A DNA stretch of 64,000 nucleotides from Bacteroidota bacterium. GTDB taxonomy: Bacteria > Bacteroidota > Ignavibacteria > Kapaibacteriales > UBA2268. Of this stretch, positions 38,609 to 47,937 are shown in pieces (position 1 is the first letter of the stretch; each line of letters begins with the position of its first letter). The position numbers and the translations under genes were made by a program. The stretch lies in assembly GCA_021780815.1 (NCBI GenBank), contig JAJXYC010000001.1:1-64000 (forward strand). Reading direction: 5' to 3'. The notes under the pieces are model-generated. The model did no database searches, had not been told where the DNA came from, and saw only the letters and a program-made list of their open reading frames with translations.

Positions 38609-39475
38609 ATGGATTTTGGTGTTATTGGTTGTGGTAATTTAGGCAAAGTTTTATCTTCAAAATTGGCAAATGAATTTCATTTAAATTTTATACTATGCAG
38701 GAATAAAGCTTGCAAAGATGAATTAGAAAAATTTAATATATCAGAAAGCAAGGTCATTGCAAGTTTAAATGAAATTAAATCTTTGCCCGATGTTTTTGTT
38801 GTTGCTGTTTCGGATAATTCTATAATTGAAGTTATTCACCAAATTGCTGGACAATTTCAACGCCAACTAAAAGGAAAATATTTTTTTCATACTTCTGGGA
38901 TAACTTCAACCGACGAATTTAAGCCTTTAATACATTATAATGTAAAATATTTTGCGGCACATCCTTTCCAAACTTTCTATAACGCTGATGCTTCTATCTT
39001 TAATAATTTAATTTGGGGAGTTGAAAAGGGAAATACCTCTGAAAATGAAATCTCCGATATTCTCAATCATGTTAATGGTATTCCTTTATTTTTGGATTTT
39101 AAAGACAAAAAGCAAAAAATACTTTATCACCTTACTGCTGTCGCTACTTCTAATTTTTTTAAAGGAGCAATTGAATTTGCAAAGTATTTATCTAAATTAT
39201 CAAATTTAAACAATACTAAAATAATTGAGCAAATTGTTGTACAAAGTGTCAAAGATTCATTTTCTAAATTTGGTACAAACGAATTTCCTTTAACTGGACC
39301 ACTTGCACGAAAAGATGCATTGACAATCCAAAAGCATTTAAATGCTTTATCGGATGAGAAAGATTTATATAAAATTTATTCCTATTTTTCTTTGGCCACT
39401 CTTGAAATAATGAAGAAAAATGGTAATCTGACTAATGAAGAATTTAAAAATTTAAGCAACCTCTTTAACCTTTAA
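38609..39475 (+). CDS. Rossmann-fold oxidoreductase, DUF2520 family
   Basis: A 288-residue protein with the N-terminal NAD(P)-binding motif GVIGCGNLGKVL and the ProC-like strand VFVVAVSDNSI. HTSGITS and KYFAAHPFQTF follow, then a helical C-terminal half (DUF2520) with LTGPLARKDALTIQKHLNAL. Members resemble ketopantoate or pyrroline-5-carboxylate reductases, but their substrate is not established. It is likely in the cysS transcript. Confidence 0.82.
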   Translation: MDFGVIGCGNLGKVLSSKLANEFHLNFILCRNKACKDELEKFNISESKVIASLNEIKSLPDVFVVAVSDNSIIEVIHQIAGQFQRQLKGKYFFHTSGITSTDEFKPLIHYNVKYFAAHPFQTFYNADASIFNNLIWGVEKGNTSENEISDILNHVNGIPLFLDFKDKKQKILYHLTAVATSNFFKGAIEFAKYLSKLSNLNNTKIIEQIVVQSVKDSFSKFGTNEFPLTGPLARKDALTIQKHLNALSDEKDLYKIYSYFSLATLEIMKKNGNLTNEEFKNLSNLFNL

Positions 39476-39678
39476 TTGTTCATTCCACATTCCTATTAGC
39501 ATGTTGTAACTTTTTTTATTTGATACCGTCATATATCATATTAATTTATTAAATTTGAGAAAGCATTATTAGAAGTAAAAGAAGTTTGATAGAAAACAAT
39601 GACTAATGACAACGAAATGAGTGATTGAAAATATAGAAGAAAGTCCAAAGATAGTGTATCGTTACCAATACTGATCTT

Positions 39679-39771
39679 ATGGGGGAGTTTATGAGTTATG
39701 ACTACCTCAGAGGTAGGAGCAAAGCGGGAATCCCAATTTATTGGGATAGAAGAACGAATATATTTTGGTAA
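39679..39771 (+). pseudogene. RHS-core fragment, left piece
   Basis: The frame reads MGEFMSYDYLRGRSK, a match to the YDYRxR-like strand of RHS core repeats. It then changes to AGIPIYWDRRTNIFW before a stop at 39769-39771. There is no ribosome binding site and no upstream RHS body, so I take it as a relic. Its YDYLRGRSK stretch is repeated in the right piece at 40481-40507. Confidence 0.5.
39697..39723 (+). repeat. 27-bp direct repeat, copy 1
   Basis: This copy differs from the one at 40481-40507 at two C/T positions only and encodes YDYLRGRSK. The pair flanks the DUF3782-type gene. Confidence 0.8.
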
Positions 39772-39829
39772 ATAAAATAAAATCAGTAATTTAGTGTTTT
39801 ATAATAGATAAAATAAAAAATTAGTTGAA

Positions 39830-40429
39830 ATGGGAAAATCAACAGCAAGAAAAACCGAAAAACTTGACTTTGAAAAAGTCTGGTTAATGTTTCAAGAAAC
39901 AGATAAGAAGTTTCAAGAGACGAAAGAATTATTAGTTCAGTCTTCGTTAGAGACAGACAAGAAGTTTCAAGAGACTGATGGGCAAATCAAGAAATTAATA
40001 AAAAAAATGAGTGAGGTAGAAACTCGCTGGGGCAAATTTGTTGAGTCATTAGTTGAAGGGACATTAATAAAGTTATTGAATAGAAAAGGGATTGATGTTC
40101 AGCATACTTTTTTGAGAGCAAAAGGAAGTTTAAAGAATAAACAATACGAAATTGATATAATAGCAAAAAATGGTCATCAGGTAGTTGCAGTAGAAGTGAA
40201 AACGACTTTAAGCGTAGAAGATGTAAAGAAATTTCTTTTTAAATTAAAAGTTTTCAAAGAAGTATTTCCAGAATACTCAACAAATGAAGTTATAGGAGCA
40301 GTAGCATATATTTCAGTAGAACCGGAGGCAGATAGATATGTATCAAGGAACGGATTATTTGTAATCAAGGCAACTAATAAAAGTGCGAGAATTGTAAATA
40401 GAGACACATTTAAGCCAAAAATATGGTAA
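39830..40429 (+). CDS. coiled-coil PD-(D/E)XK protein of the DUF3782 type
   Basis: A 199-residue protein. Residues about 10-60 are a coiled coil with repeats ETDKKFQET, LETDKKFQETD and QIKKLIKKM. The C-terminal half carries a nuclease-like core: EGTLIKLLNRKGID, YEIDIIAKNG with the metal-binding Asp, and AVEVKTTL with the E-x-K pair, then a strand-helix-strand end. That core is the PD-(D/E)XK arrangement seen in DUF3782 proteins, which are frequent and often multicopy in FCB and cyanobacterial genomes. Their role is not established. It lies alone between two fragments of an RHS gene and two copies of a 27-bp repeat, suggesting insertion or recombination there. Confidence 0.75.
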   Translation: MGKSTARKTEKLDFEKVWLMFQETDKKFQETKELLVQSSLETDKKFQETDGQIKKLIKKMSEVETRWGKFVESLVEGTLIKLLNRKGIDVQHTFLRAKGSLKNKQYEIDIIAKNGHQVVAVEVKTTLSVEDVKKFLFKLKVFKEVFPEYSTNEVIGAVAYISVEPEADRYVSRNGLFVIKATNKSARIVNRDTFKPKIW

Positions 40430-40468
40430 CTATACGAGCGGGACTTGGGAAGCTATCTTGCTAATTAA

Positions 40469-40615
40469 GGTGTAAGAAAATATGATTACCTTAGAGGTAG
40501 GAGCAAAAGTATAGACCCACTGTCGGAGAAATATTTGAAATTTACACTGTATCAGTATAGTGCAAATAATCCAGTGAGTTTGTTAGATGGGAGTGGAAGA
40601 GAGGTAATAAAGAAA
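40469..40615 (+). pseudogene. RHS-core C-terminal fragment, right piece
   Basis: The frame after the stop at 40466-40468 reads KYDYLRGRSKSIDPLSEKY, then QYSANNPVSLLDGSGR. This is the RHS repeat-associated core end (usual form IDPLAEKY...YANNPVxxxDPxG). No start codon with ribosome binding site or upstream RHS repeats exist. The frame runs on through the fumC terminator, so the tail is not natural. It is a relic of a larger RHS gene. Confidence 0.75.
40481..40507 (+). repeat. 27-bp direct repeat, copy 2
   Basis: This is the second copy, 25 of 27 bases identical to 39697-39723. It is in the same reading frame as the RHS-core residues that follow. Confidence 0.8.
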
Positions 40616-40646
40616 ACGGGCTTGCCTTATGTAAAGGTTTGCCCGT
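40616..40646 (-). terminator. terminator of fumC
   Basis: ACGGGC (40616-40621) and GCCCGT (40641-40646) pair, with a second CCTT/AAGG step inside after an internal loop. On the minus strand the stem is followed by TTTTCTTT. It lies 37 bp beyond the fumC stop. Confidence 0.75.
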
Positions 40647-40682
40647 ATATAAAAAATATTCGAATTACTCTACCGAAAAGGT

Positions 40683-42074
40683 TTAAATATTAGGATATAC
40701 CATTTCTTCGGGATGAATTAATTTATCAAATTCTTCACCAGTTAATAATTTCAACTCTATCGCCGCCTGCTTTAATGTTAAGTTGTTTTTATGTGCATAT
40801 TTAGCAATTTTTGCCGAATTATCGTAACCGATATGAGGATTTAAAGCAGTAACAAGCATTAAAGTATTTTGCACATAATAGTTAATTTTTTCTTTGTTAG
40901 GTTCTATCCCAATAGCGCAATGTTCATTAAACATACGAGCAGTATCAGCCAGTAATCGCACGCTTTGTAAGAAATTATAAATTAAAACAGGTTTGAATAC
41001 ATTAAGTTCAAAGTTACCCGAAGCACCTGCCATATTAACAGCAACATCATTAGCAATAACTTGTACAGCAACCATAGTCATAGCCTCGCTTTGTGTAGGA
41101 TTAACTTTGCCAGGCATAATTGATGAACCAGGTTCGTTTTCAGGAATAACTAATTCACCAATGCCGCAGCGAGGACCTGATGCTAACCAACGAATATCAT
41201 TAGCGATTTTCATAAAAGAAGCGGCGATTGTTTTCAAAGCACCGTGAGCAAAAACAAGAGCATCGTGAGCAGCTAATGCTTCAAATTTATTCGGTGCGGA
41301 AACAAAAGGCAGTCCTGTAATTTCTGCTATTTTTTTTGCAGCAAGTTCTGCAAATTGTGGATGTGTATTTAATCCCGTTCCTACTGCAGTGCCACCAAGT
41401 GCTAATTCATAAATACCTGGTAAAACCATATTTAACCTTTGAATTGCCATATCTAATTGTTGAACATAACCTGAAAATTCTTGACCTAAGGTAAGAGGAA
41501 CAGCATCTTGCAAATGTGTACGTCCTACTTTGATTATATCTTTGAACTCTTCAGATTTTTGTTCAAAAGTAGATTTCATTGTTTTCAAAGCAGGAATTAA
41601 ATAATTTACAATTTGTTCAGCTGCCGCAATATGCATAGCGGTGGGGAAAGTATCGTTTGAACTTTGGGATTTATTAACATCATCGTTCGGATGAATTGGT
41701 TTTTTACTTCCCATTTCACCGCCAGCAATTTCTATGGCACGGTTAGAAATAACTTCGTTTGAGTTCATATTTGTTTGTGTCCCAGAACCCGTTTGCCATA
41801 TTGACAATGGGAAATGTGCATCAAGTTTTCCCATAATTACCTCATCACATGCTTTCACTATGAGATTAAGTTTTTCGCTGGGAAGAAGCCCTAATTCATT
41901 GTTTGCCATAGCCGCAGATTTCTTCAGAATTCCTAATGCCCTGATAATTTCTCTTGGCATTTTTTCAATTCCAATATCAAAATGGATTAAAGAACGAGCA
42001 GATTGGGCTCCGTAATATTTTTCATTTGGCACTTGGATTTCGCCCATAGTGTCTTTTTCAATTCTAAAACTCAT
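40683..42074 (-). CDS. fumC: class II fumarate hydratase
   Basis: A 463-residue enzyme of the aspartase/fumarase superfamily that hydrates fumarate to malate in the TCA cycle. It has the signature [16 protein letters not shown] (about 315-330), the [14 protein letters not shown] block (about 95-110) and [19 protein letters not shown], all with fumarase rather than aspartase residues. It needs no iron-sulfur cluster. It is flanked by its own terminator. Confidence 0.96.
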   Translation of the reverse strand: MSFRIEKDTMGEIQVPNEKYYGAQSARSLIHFDIGIEKMPREIIRALGILKKSAAMANNELGLLPSEKLNLIVKACDEVIMGKLDAHFPLSIWQTGSGTQTNMNSNEVISNRAIEIAGGEMGSKKPIHPNDDVNKSQSSNDTFPTAMHIAAAEQIVNYLIPALKTMKSTFEQKSEEFKDIIKVGRTHLQDAVPLTLGQEFSGYVQQLDMAIQRLNMVLPGIYELALGGTAVGTGLNTHPQFAELAAKKIAEITGLPFVSAPNKFEALAAHDALVFAHGALKTIAASFMKIANDIRWLASGPRCGIGELVIPENEPGSSIMPGKVNPTQSEAMTMVAVQVIANDVAVNMAGASGNFELNVFKPVLIYNFLQSVRLLADTARMFNEHCAIGIEPNKEKINYYVQNTLMLVTALNPHIGYDNSAKIAKYAHKNNLTLKQAAIELKLLTGEEFDKLIHPEEMVYPNI

Positions 42075-42262
42075 ATATTACCCTAATTTTTACTTTGAGA
42101 AAATTTTAAAATATAAAATTAATAAAAATTTTTAATTTATTATAAATCATTTTGTTTACTTGTTAATAAAATTTATTGCTGGAATACTTCCAATTACTAA
42201 TCTCATTATCACTTTAAATTAACAATTTACAAAATTAGGTTTTTTTTTGAATTATTTTTTAA

Positions 42263-43552
42263 TTATAATTTTTCTATAATTAATAAAAATTCGGATTTCA
42301 TACCATCTGGATTTTTGTTGTTTCTTGTTTTAAATAATTGTCTTGTTTTTATTTGGTCTTCGTAAATAGCCCTGAAAAGGAAACCTTTTTCTGCGAAATA
42401 TTCATTGAATATTCGCCAAGTTTCTACTTCAAGACCGTCAACTTTTGGATTGCCAATAAAAATACAGGCTAATCCTCCGCGTTTTAAATTAGTCATAGCA
42501 TTTTCTAATGATACAATCGTAAAATAAAAATATGAATTCAACAATTCTATAAGATTTTTAATTTGCAACTTTTCTCGTATTTTGTTTAAGGTTTCAGTTT
42601 CAATTAATTCCTTTGTTTTTCTGTAAGGTATTTCCAATTTTGATATTTCTTTTATTTGTATTTCTGTATAGCCAAGCCAATATAAATCGAGTTTGAAAGT
42701 TCTTATATACTCTTGTGCTTGTAAATATGGGGGGGATGTTATTAAACAATCAATTTGTAAGTTTTTTTCAATTTTATAACTTGCACTATCAACACCACCA
42801 AAATAAAGAATTTCGTTGTTATTATTTTTAGTTATATTTGTATATTGATTGATACTTTTGATTGTATTATTTGAAATTGTGGTCATTGCATTTATTAGTT
42901 CACTCTTCCAATCCTTTTTTAATAAATTATCAATAAATTCTTTTTTATGTTTTGATTTAAAAAGTTTTGGAGTTTTATGTTCAGCATAAGAAAACTGTTT
43001 GCTGACTTTTACTAATGTTGATTGAATAATCATAGAATACAAATCATTATCAAGTTTTTTTTGTCCTGCCCAATATTTCTTTAAAAGTTCTAACATTTCT
43101 GGTGGATACCAATAGTCAATATTTGACCAATTAGGAGTAAATTGTGAATCATTGTTAAATATTTGTTTTAACTTTTTATTTAGGACAAATATATCTAATG
43201 TTGTTTTGTCTTTGGGTATTTTAATTGGAATTATATGATTTAACAAATAATTTAAATCTAATAAAACAGCATTTCTTTTTGCTAAATTAGATTCTAACCC
43301 AACAGTACCACTACCTGCAAACGGGTCAATTATCCAATCATTTTCTCTTGTGTAATTATCAATACAATATTTAACTACATGCGGGATAAACTTTGCAGGG
43401 TAGTAATATATTGGATGAGTTAAGTATGAAGTGCTTGTAATTTCAGGGACTAATTCTCTAAAAGAAACTAAATGAGGAGTAAGGTTCTTTCCTTCATATC
43501 TATTTTGTAATTTTGGTTGTACAATTGTACTACTAAACAAATTTGAATACAT
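42263..43552 (-). CDS. DNA methyltransferase of a restriction-modification pair
   Basis: A 429-residue amino-methyltransferase (N6-adenine or N4-cytosine). Motif I is DPFAGSGT (76-83), with an acidic end of strand 2 in VLLDLN. The catalytic motif IV is TSPPY (272-276). Motif I precedes motif IV by about 190 residues, which probably hold the target-recognition region, an alpha-like order. The C-terminal strand GGLACIFIGNPKVDG resembles motif VI. The start codon is 2 bases from the stop of the upstream nuclease-like gene, so they are one operon. It should protect the site cut by that enzyme. The recognition sequence cannot be read from the protein. Confidence 0.85.
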   Translation of the reverse strand: MYSNLFSSTIVQPKLQNRYEGKNLTPHLVSFRELVPEITSTSYLTHPIYYYPAKFIPHVVKYCIDNYTRENDWIIDPFAGSGTVGLESNLAKRNAVLLDLNYLLNHIIPIKIPKDKTTLDIFVLNKKLKQIFNNDSQFTPNWSNIDYWYPPEMLELLKKYWAGQKKLDNDLYSMIIQSTLVKVSKQFSYAEHKTPKLFKSKHKKEFIDNLLKKDWKSELINAMTTISNNTIKSINQYTNITKNNNNEILYFGGVDSASYKIEKNLQIDCLITSPPYLQAQEYIRTFKLDLYWLGYTEIQIKEISKLEIPYRKTKELIETETLNKIREKLQIKNLIELLNSYFYFTIVSLENAMTNLKRGGLACIFIGNPKVDGLEVETWRIFNEYFAEKGFLFRAIYEDQIKTRQLFKTRNNKNPDGMKSEFLLIIEKL

Positions 43553-43554
43553 TA

Positions 43555-44679
43555 TTAATTGCCTAATTTTAAATAAATAACTTTTAAAAATAATAAATCT
43601 CTTATATAGTGGGCTTTATCGGATATACTATCAAATGGAATTGTATTTTCGTTCCAAATCGGTAAAATTTTATTTACAGTATTTTCAACCGAATTGCAAA
43701 TTGTTTTATAATCGGTAAAATCAACTTCTAATCCAACTTCTTTTAGCTTTTGGTTTAAGATATCTATATTAGAAATACCCCTTAAATTCATTATTTCTAA
43801 TTCAATATTTGCAATTGAATATGCAAGCCACAAGTCATCCCAATTTTCTATTGATTTAATTATATTTTTTATACCATCCATAATTTTGCTGTCATTAGTT
43901 TGTGTCCATTTAACAAGAGCATTACTTATTTCTTCTGTTCCATACGCAAGTTTTAAAATAATTTTTTTATTAACTGCATAACCATCTACTATTTTTTCTT
44001 TAAACTCTTGTTCGTCTTTGATAAAGTCTTTTAAAGAAGAATATATTTTTGCAATCGTAGAATTTTTTTGTTGCGAATTCCGCTCATCCCAAATGCACAC
44101 AAGGTAAAGTAAATTTTTATCAGGGAGTTTGTTTAATCTTAGTAGCATTCTTAATAAATCTACTAAAGAACCTTTGGCAGTAGTTCCCCCAGTATCATCT
44201 CTTGAACGTAATTGTAATAAAATCATGTTATTGCTAAACGAATTTAATCCCATAACATCAATATCTAAGTTCTGAATCGTTGAATTAAAACTTTGAGAGA
44301 GTATTTCTTGCATTCTTACAACTTTATCTGGTACTTCGTCACAATTTGCATAATTTTCTAAAATATTTTTTATCATTTCTTCTAATACTTTCCCTTGTCT
44401 TGCTCGGAAAGAACTTTGAAAAAACTGATGAAAGGCAAACATATGTGGATAATATTGAGGAAGCTTATAAGTTGCTAATTTCTCTGTTCTACTGATGCCT
44501 GCTACAAACATTTTTATTTTGTCTAAATCTTCCTTTAAACTACTCAAATCATTATTAAAAATTTTTGTAATGATATCTTGTGATAATCCTAATGGACTTT
44601 TTAAAATTTTTTTAATAAGTTTAGTATCTTTGTTGTTATCTAATAGTAGTAAAAAGATTCTATCTTGATAATTTCCCAT
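43555..44679 (-). CDS. probable type II restriction endonuclease
   Basis: A 374-residue protein without signal or membrane parts. Features consistent with a PD-(D/E)XK restriction enzyme are a helix FRARQGKVLEEMIKNIL (about 91-107, the E-rich R-x-G-x-x-E type often preceding the core), an acidic pair in NLDIDVMG (137-144) and a following strand ILLQLRSRDDTGG (153-165) that can supply the Q/E-x-R/K catalytic pair. Its place directly ahead of a methyltransferase on the same strand is the main support. I do not recognise the isoschizomer group. It could alternatively be a non-catalytic partner. Confidence 0.65.
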   Translation of the reverse strand: MGNYQDRIFLLLLDNNKDTKLIKKILKSPLGLSQDIITKIFNNDLSSLKEDLDKIKMFVAGISRTEKLATYKLPQYYPHMFAFHQFFQSSFRARQGKVLEEMIKNILENYANCDEVPDKVVRMQEILSQSFNSTIQNLDIDVMGLNSFSNNMILLQLRSRDDTGGTTAKGSLVDLLRMLLRLNKLPDKNLLYLVCIWDERNSQQKNSTIAKIYSSLKDFIKDEQEFKEKIVDGYAVNKKIILKLAYGTEEISNALVKWTQTNDSKIMDGIKNIIKSIENWDDLWLAYSIANIELEIMNLRGISNIDILNQKLKEVGLEVDFTDYKTICNSVENTVNKILPIWNENTIPFDSISDKAHYIRDLLFLKVIYLKLGN

Positions 44680-44863
44680 TAACTTTGCTTTATAATTTAA
44701 TGACTAATAATTTTTTTGTCTTCCAATTATATTTTGATTTTTTTTATTATAAACAATTTTAAGATGTAAATATTTTTAGTTCCTTTTTAATTTAAATGAA
44801 AAAAAACGTTTGAATAACATAATTCATCAATTTTCCTTTTTCCAAAAAATCAATTTAGTTTTT

Positions 44864-45204
44864 TTATCTTCTTTTGCCAACGGTTAATTCCCTTGTCTTT
44901 CTGTAAGGAGTTACTTTTATAACGACCATAATAACAGATATTGCAAATTGGTCTCCTATATTTATATTTATACAAAGAAAGTCGGCAACCTTTATGTAGA
45001 ACTCTATTGCATTCACACTCCAAACAAGATTCAGAGCATTTATATAATTCTCGTAACTATCATTAAAGCCAATTTGATTATCTGCTCCATAGTCTTTCAC
45101 CTGCTAATATGGCGGAGAAGTAATAATTAAATGAACGCTTTCGTCTTCAATTTCACTCATTGTCCGACTATCGTTACTTATTATTCTATTGGTTGCCTCA
45201 ATCA
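44864..45204 (-). pseudogene. decayed N-terminal part of a second DNA methyltransferase
   Basis: From the ATG at 45204 the frame reads MIEATNRIISNDSRTM and continues to LIITSPPY, then a TAG where the family has Trp. It resumes as QVKDYGADNQIGFNDSYENY and ALNLVWS. A 2-base insertion shifts the frame away from ECNRVLHKGCRL, which is still readable in another frame. LCINIGDQFA returns with a 6-base duplication. After that YYGRYK is again in a different frame. One nonsense change and several indels show decay, and the C-terminal DPF-GSGT part is missing. The last 25 bases before the end match part of the intact methyltransferase. Confidence 0.85.
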
Positions 45205-45240
45205 TTTTTAAAATTCTCTTTATAATTTAATTTATATAAA

Positions 45241-47304
45241 TTATTTCTTTATCTTTATTCTTGTATCTATTGCATAAATTTCTTTTTCAGTTGCGATTAA
45301 AGGATTTATATCCATTTCGTATATTTCGGGGACTAATTGAACTAAATCCGATATTTTTTTAATAATTTGCACAAGTAAACCTTCATTGATTCCTTTTGAA
45401 CCCCTAATTCCTTTTATAATTGGATAAGATTTAATCCCATGAATTAAATTAGTAATTTCAAATTCAGAAAGTGGAGCTAATGCAAAACTTACATCTTTTA
45501 AAACTTCGACAAAAATTCCTCCCAAGCCAAAAAATATTAAATGCCCAAAATCTTTTTCCTTCTTTACACCAATAAAAAGTTCTGTCCCTTTTACCATAGG
45601 TTGAATTAATACGGAAGTTGCTCCTTCAATCATCATAATTTTATCAAAAGCGTTTTTAAGTTCTTTTTCTGAATTTATATTTAAAATTACACCACCAACA
45701 TCAGATTTATGAACAGGACCAACAACTTTCATTGCAAAGGGGGAATCTGTCTTTTTGGAAAATTGTAGAATTTCTTCATATCTATCTGAAGAAAATTCAG
45801 GCAGTTGAGGAATTCCGATATAATCAAATAAATGCGATATTGCTTTTGGTCCTATAAACTCATTATTTGGACAAGAGGCAATTAAGTTGCTGATATTTTC
45901 CAAATTGTATTCTGTTGAATGAAGTCCTTTAAAATTAATAGGTTTATTTGTAAAATAAACTTTTGCAAGAGCATTTGCAAGAGGTGTCTCATCAGGGAAA
46001 AAAGTTCTTCCGAGGTTTGCAAAGTATTTAATTTCTTCTTCTGCCTGAATGGGAGAAGGTAAAACGGGAAAGATTGGCTTTTTGCAAGTTAGAATTTTTT
46101 CATTTAAAACATTATAAACTTCCGTTACATTAAAAAGTCCAGGAGTACCAAAAATAACAATACTTCCATCAATTTCATTGAAATAATTATCTACGTAATT
46201 CAAAATAGTACCAAGTTGTTCAGATGTTCCAGTAGCAAGGAAATCAATAGGATTAGAAACAGAAGAGCCATAGAAAAGTTTATCTAATAATTCATCAGCA
46301 TAAGCACCCGAAATTTTAGGAACATTCAAGCCGTTTTTTTGCAAAGCGTCAGTACAAAGCACACCAGGACCACCTGCATGGGTAATAACAGCAAGATTTT
46401 TCCCTTGAAGTTCTTTGTAAGATAAAATACTTCCAACTGTAATAAGATCATCACGACTGACACAACGAATAATGCCCGCTTTTTTAAATAAAGCATCAAC
46501 AGCCGTATCAGAACCAGCAAGTGAACCTGTATGTGAAGAAACAGCACGAGAACCTGCCTCTGTTGTACCCGACTTTATTGCCGCTATACGACAACCTTTT
46601 TGAATTAGCGATGATGTGTGTTGTAAAAATTTTTGTGGATTATGAACTTGTTCAATGTATATTAATTTTACTTTTGAACTCTCCTTAGGATTAAAAGTTT
46701 CGTCCCAATATTCAAGAACTTCCTCAACGCCAACTGAAACGCTATTCCCTACTGAATATATGCTAGAAAATGGCAAACCTCTTTGTATAGCAGTTTCTAA
46801 AATAAAAACTGCTGTTGCCCCTGAACCAGATACAAAATCACAGCCTTGCATAGAAAGTTTTGGTATAGGTCCAGCAAATACTCCCGCATAATTTGTGTTT
46901 AATACTCCAATACAATTTGGTCCTATTAAACTTAAATTGTATTTTGTAATTATTTCTAATAATTGATTTTCTAATATTTTACCTTCTTCGCCAACTTCGG
47001 AAAATCCCGCTGAAAAAATTATAAATGCACTTGTGGAACAATGTGTTGCCATATATTCAACCGTTTGATTTACGTATTTAGCGGCGACTGCAATTATCCC
47101 TAAATCGACATTTGGAAGTTCACTTATACCTTTAAAACAACTTAGCCCTTGAACATTTTCTTCTTTTGGATTAACTGGAAAAATCTTGCCGCTAAAATTA
47201 GTTGAGAGTAAATTTAGCAGCGCCTTTCCACCAGGCTTTGTTATATCATTTGATGCACCAATTAATGCAATACTTTGTGGATTTACAAGAGAATTATTAA
47301 TCAT
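45241..47304 (-). CDS. NDP-forming acyl/acetyl-CoA synthetase, fused alpha-beta form
   Basis: A 687-residue protein of the ACD/Pat superfamily. An N-terminal CoA-binding Rossmann domain (1-130; LIGASNDITKPGGKALLNLL) comes first. A succinyl-CoA-ligase-like domain follows with the phosphorylated His in SSHTGSLAGSD (about 262-272). A third flavodoxin-like domain precedes the C-terminal ATP-grasp domain (about 475-687; GPVHKSDVGGVILNI, LIQPMVKGTELFIG). It converts acyl-CoA, NDP and phosphate to acid, CoA and NTP, in fermentation or amino-acid catabolism. There is no GNAT domain, so it is not a Pat acetyltransferase. Confidence 0.88.
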   Translation of the reverse strand: MINNSLVNPQSIALIGASNDITKPGGKALLNLLSTNFSGKIFPVNPKEENVQGLSCFKGISELPNVDLGIIAVAAKYVNQTVEYMATHCSTSAFIIFSAGFSEVGEEGKILENQLLEIITKYNLSLIGPNCIGVLNTNYAGVFAGPIPKLSMQGCDFVSGSGATAVFILETAIQRGLPFSSIYSVGNSVSVGVEEVLEYWDETFNPKESSKVKLIYIEQVHNPQKFLQHTSSLIQKGCRIAAIKSGTTEAGSRAVSSHTGSLAGSDTAVDALFKKAGIIRCVSRDDLITVGSILSYKELQGKNLAVITHAGGPGVLCTDALQKNGLNVPKISGAYADELLDKLFYGSSVSNPIDFLATGTSEQLGTILNYVDNYFNEIDGSIVIFGTPGLFNVTEVYNVLNEKILTCKKPIFPVLPSPIQAEEEIKYFANLGRTFFPDETPLANALAKVYFTNKPINFKGLHSTEYNLENISNLIASCPNNEFIGPKAISHLFDYIGIPQLPEFSSDRYEEILQFSKKTDSPFAMKVVGPVHKSDVGGVILNINSEKELKNAFDKIMMIEGATSVLIQPMVKGTELFIGVKKEKDFGHLIFFGLGGIFVEVLKDVSFALAPLSEFEITNLIHGIKSYPIIKGIRGSKGINEGLLVQIIKKISDLVQLVPEIYEMDINPLIATEKEIYAIDTRIKIKK

Positions 47305-47375
47305 TTGCTTTTTCTATTTTTTTTAAAATTTAAAATTAACACATTAAAAAAAATAAAAAAACTTTTTTGATTTTT

Positions 47376-47406
47376 TTTGCTTAAAAGTTAATTCTTCTTA
47401 ATTTTG
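47376..47406 (+). promoter_or_regulatory. Bacteroidota-type promoter
   Basis: TTTG at 47376-47379, a 19-base spacer and TAATTTTG at 47399-47406 form an exact match to TTTG-N19-TAnnTTTG. It is 26 bases upstream of the ATG at 47433. Confidence 0.6.
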
Positions 47407-47432
47407 AACTTCATATATTATATTTTCTGCTT

Positions 47433-47828
47433 ATGTATAAATTTTTATTTTTCCTCTTAATTGTTATATATTTATTTTATTTATTAAAAAGTTTTTTGAA
47501 ATCTTTTTTCATCAAAAGACCTGAAATTATTTTTACAGGGAAAAAAATCATTAGTGTTTTTAATGAAAAAAATGAAACTTTTCATCAGATTGTCAGAAAG
47601 ATTGTTGATAAAGATGATTTTAAAATTGATTTAATTGATGAAATTGATAATTATTTTATTTTTTCAGAAAAAAAATCCCCATTATTTGAAAAGCCAATTC
47701 TTTACTTATTGCAATTAGACAAGAACTTTATATCAGTATATTCCAAATCTTATAATATTCCAATTTTGCGGACTATCTCTATACCTCAATCAACTTCTTC
47801 TATAATTATTAAGAAAATAAAGAGTTAA
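47433..47828 (+). CDS. small membrane-anchored protein, unknown function
   Basis: A 131-residue protein with one N-terminal membrane helix (residues 2-22, FLFFLLIVIYLFYLLKSFL) and a basic cytoplasmic side. The remaining 100 residues are mixed strand and helix with no motif I recognise. It has its own strong promoter and lies 109 bp ahead of norZ. That short distance hints at co-transcription with the nitric oxide reductase, but the function is unknown. Confidence 0.55.
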   Translation: MYKFLFFLLIVIYLFYLLKSFLKSFFIKRPEIIFTGKKIISVFNEKNETFHQIVRKIVDKDDFKIDLIDEIDNYFIFSEKKSPLFEKPILYLLQLDKNFISVYSKSYNIPILRTISIPQSTSSIIIKKIKS

Positions 47829-47937
47829 GAAAATTTGAGAATTTAAAAATAAATTTAAAAATAACACGTTATCTTAAATAAGATAAAATATTCTTATTTT
47901 AAAAAACAAAATTATTAATAATTTAAGGAAAATTTTT

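Larger units (their letters stand above)
39476..39829. other. 354-bp gap with RHS remnant
   Basis: No intact gene is present. The right half contains a short in-frame RHS-like remnant (39679-39771) and the first copy of a 27-bp direct repeat. The left half (39476-39678) shows only broken frames, and I see no structure in it. Confidence 0.6.

Noticed and set aside
39703-39717. Palindrome CTACCTCAGAGGTAG as a regulatory site
   Set aside because: The second repeat copy breaks the symmetry with C to T changes and both encode the same RHS residues, so coding explains it.
44948-45130. 60-codon plus-strand frame
   Set aside because: It is antisense to the methyltransferase pseudogene and has no independent support.
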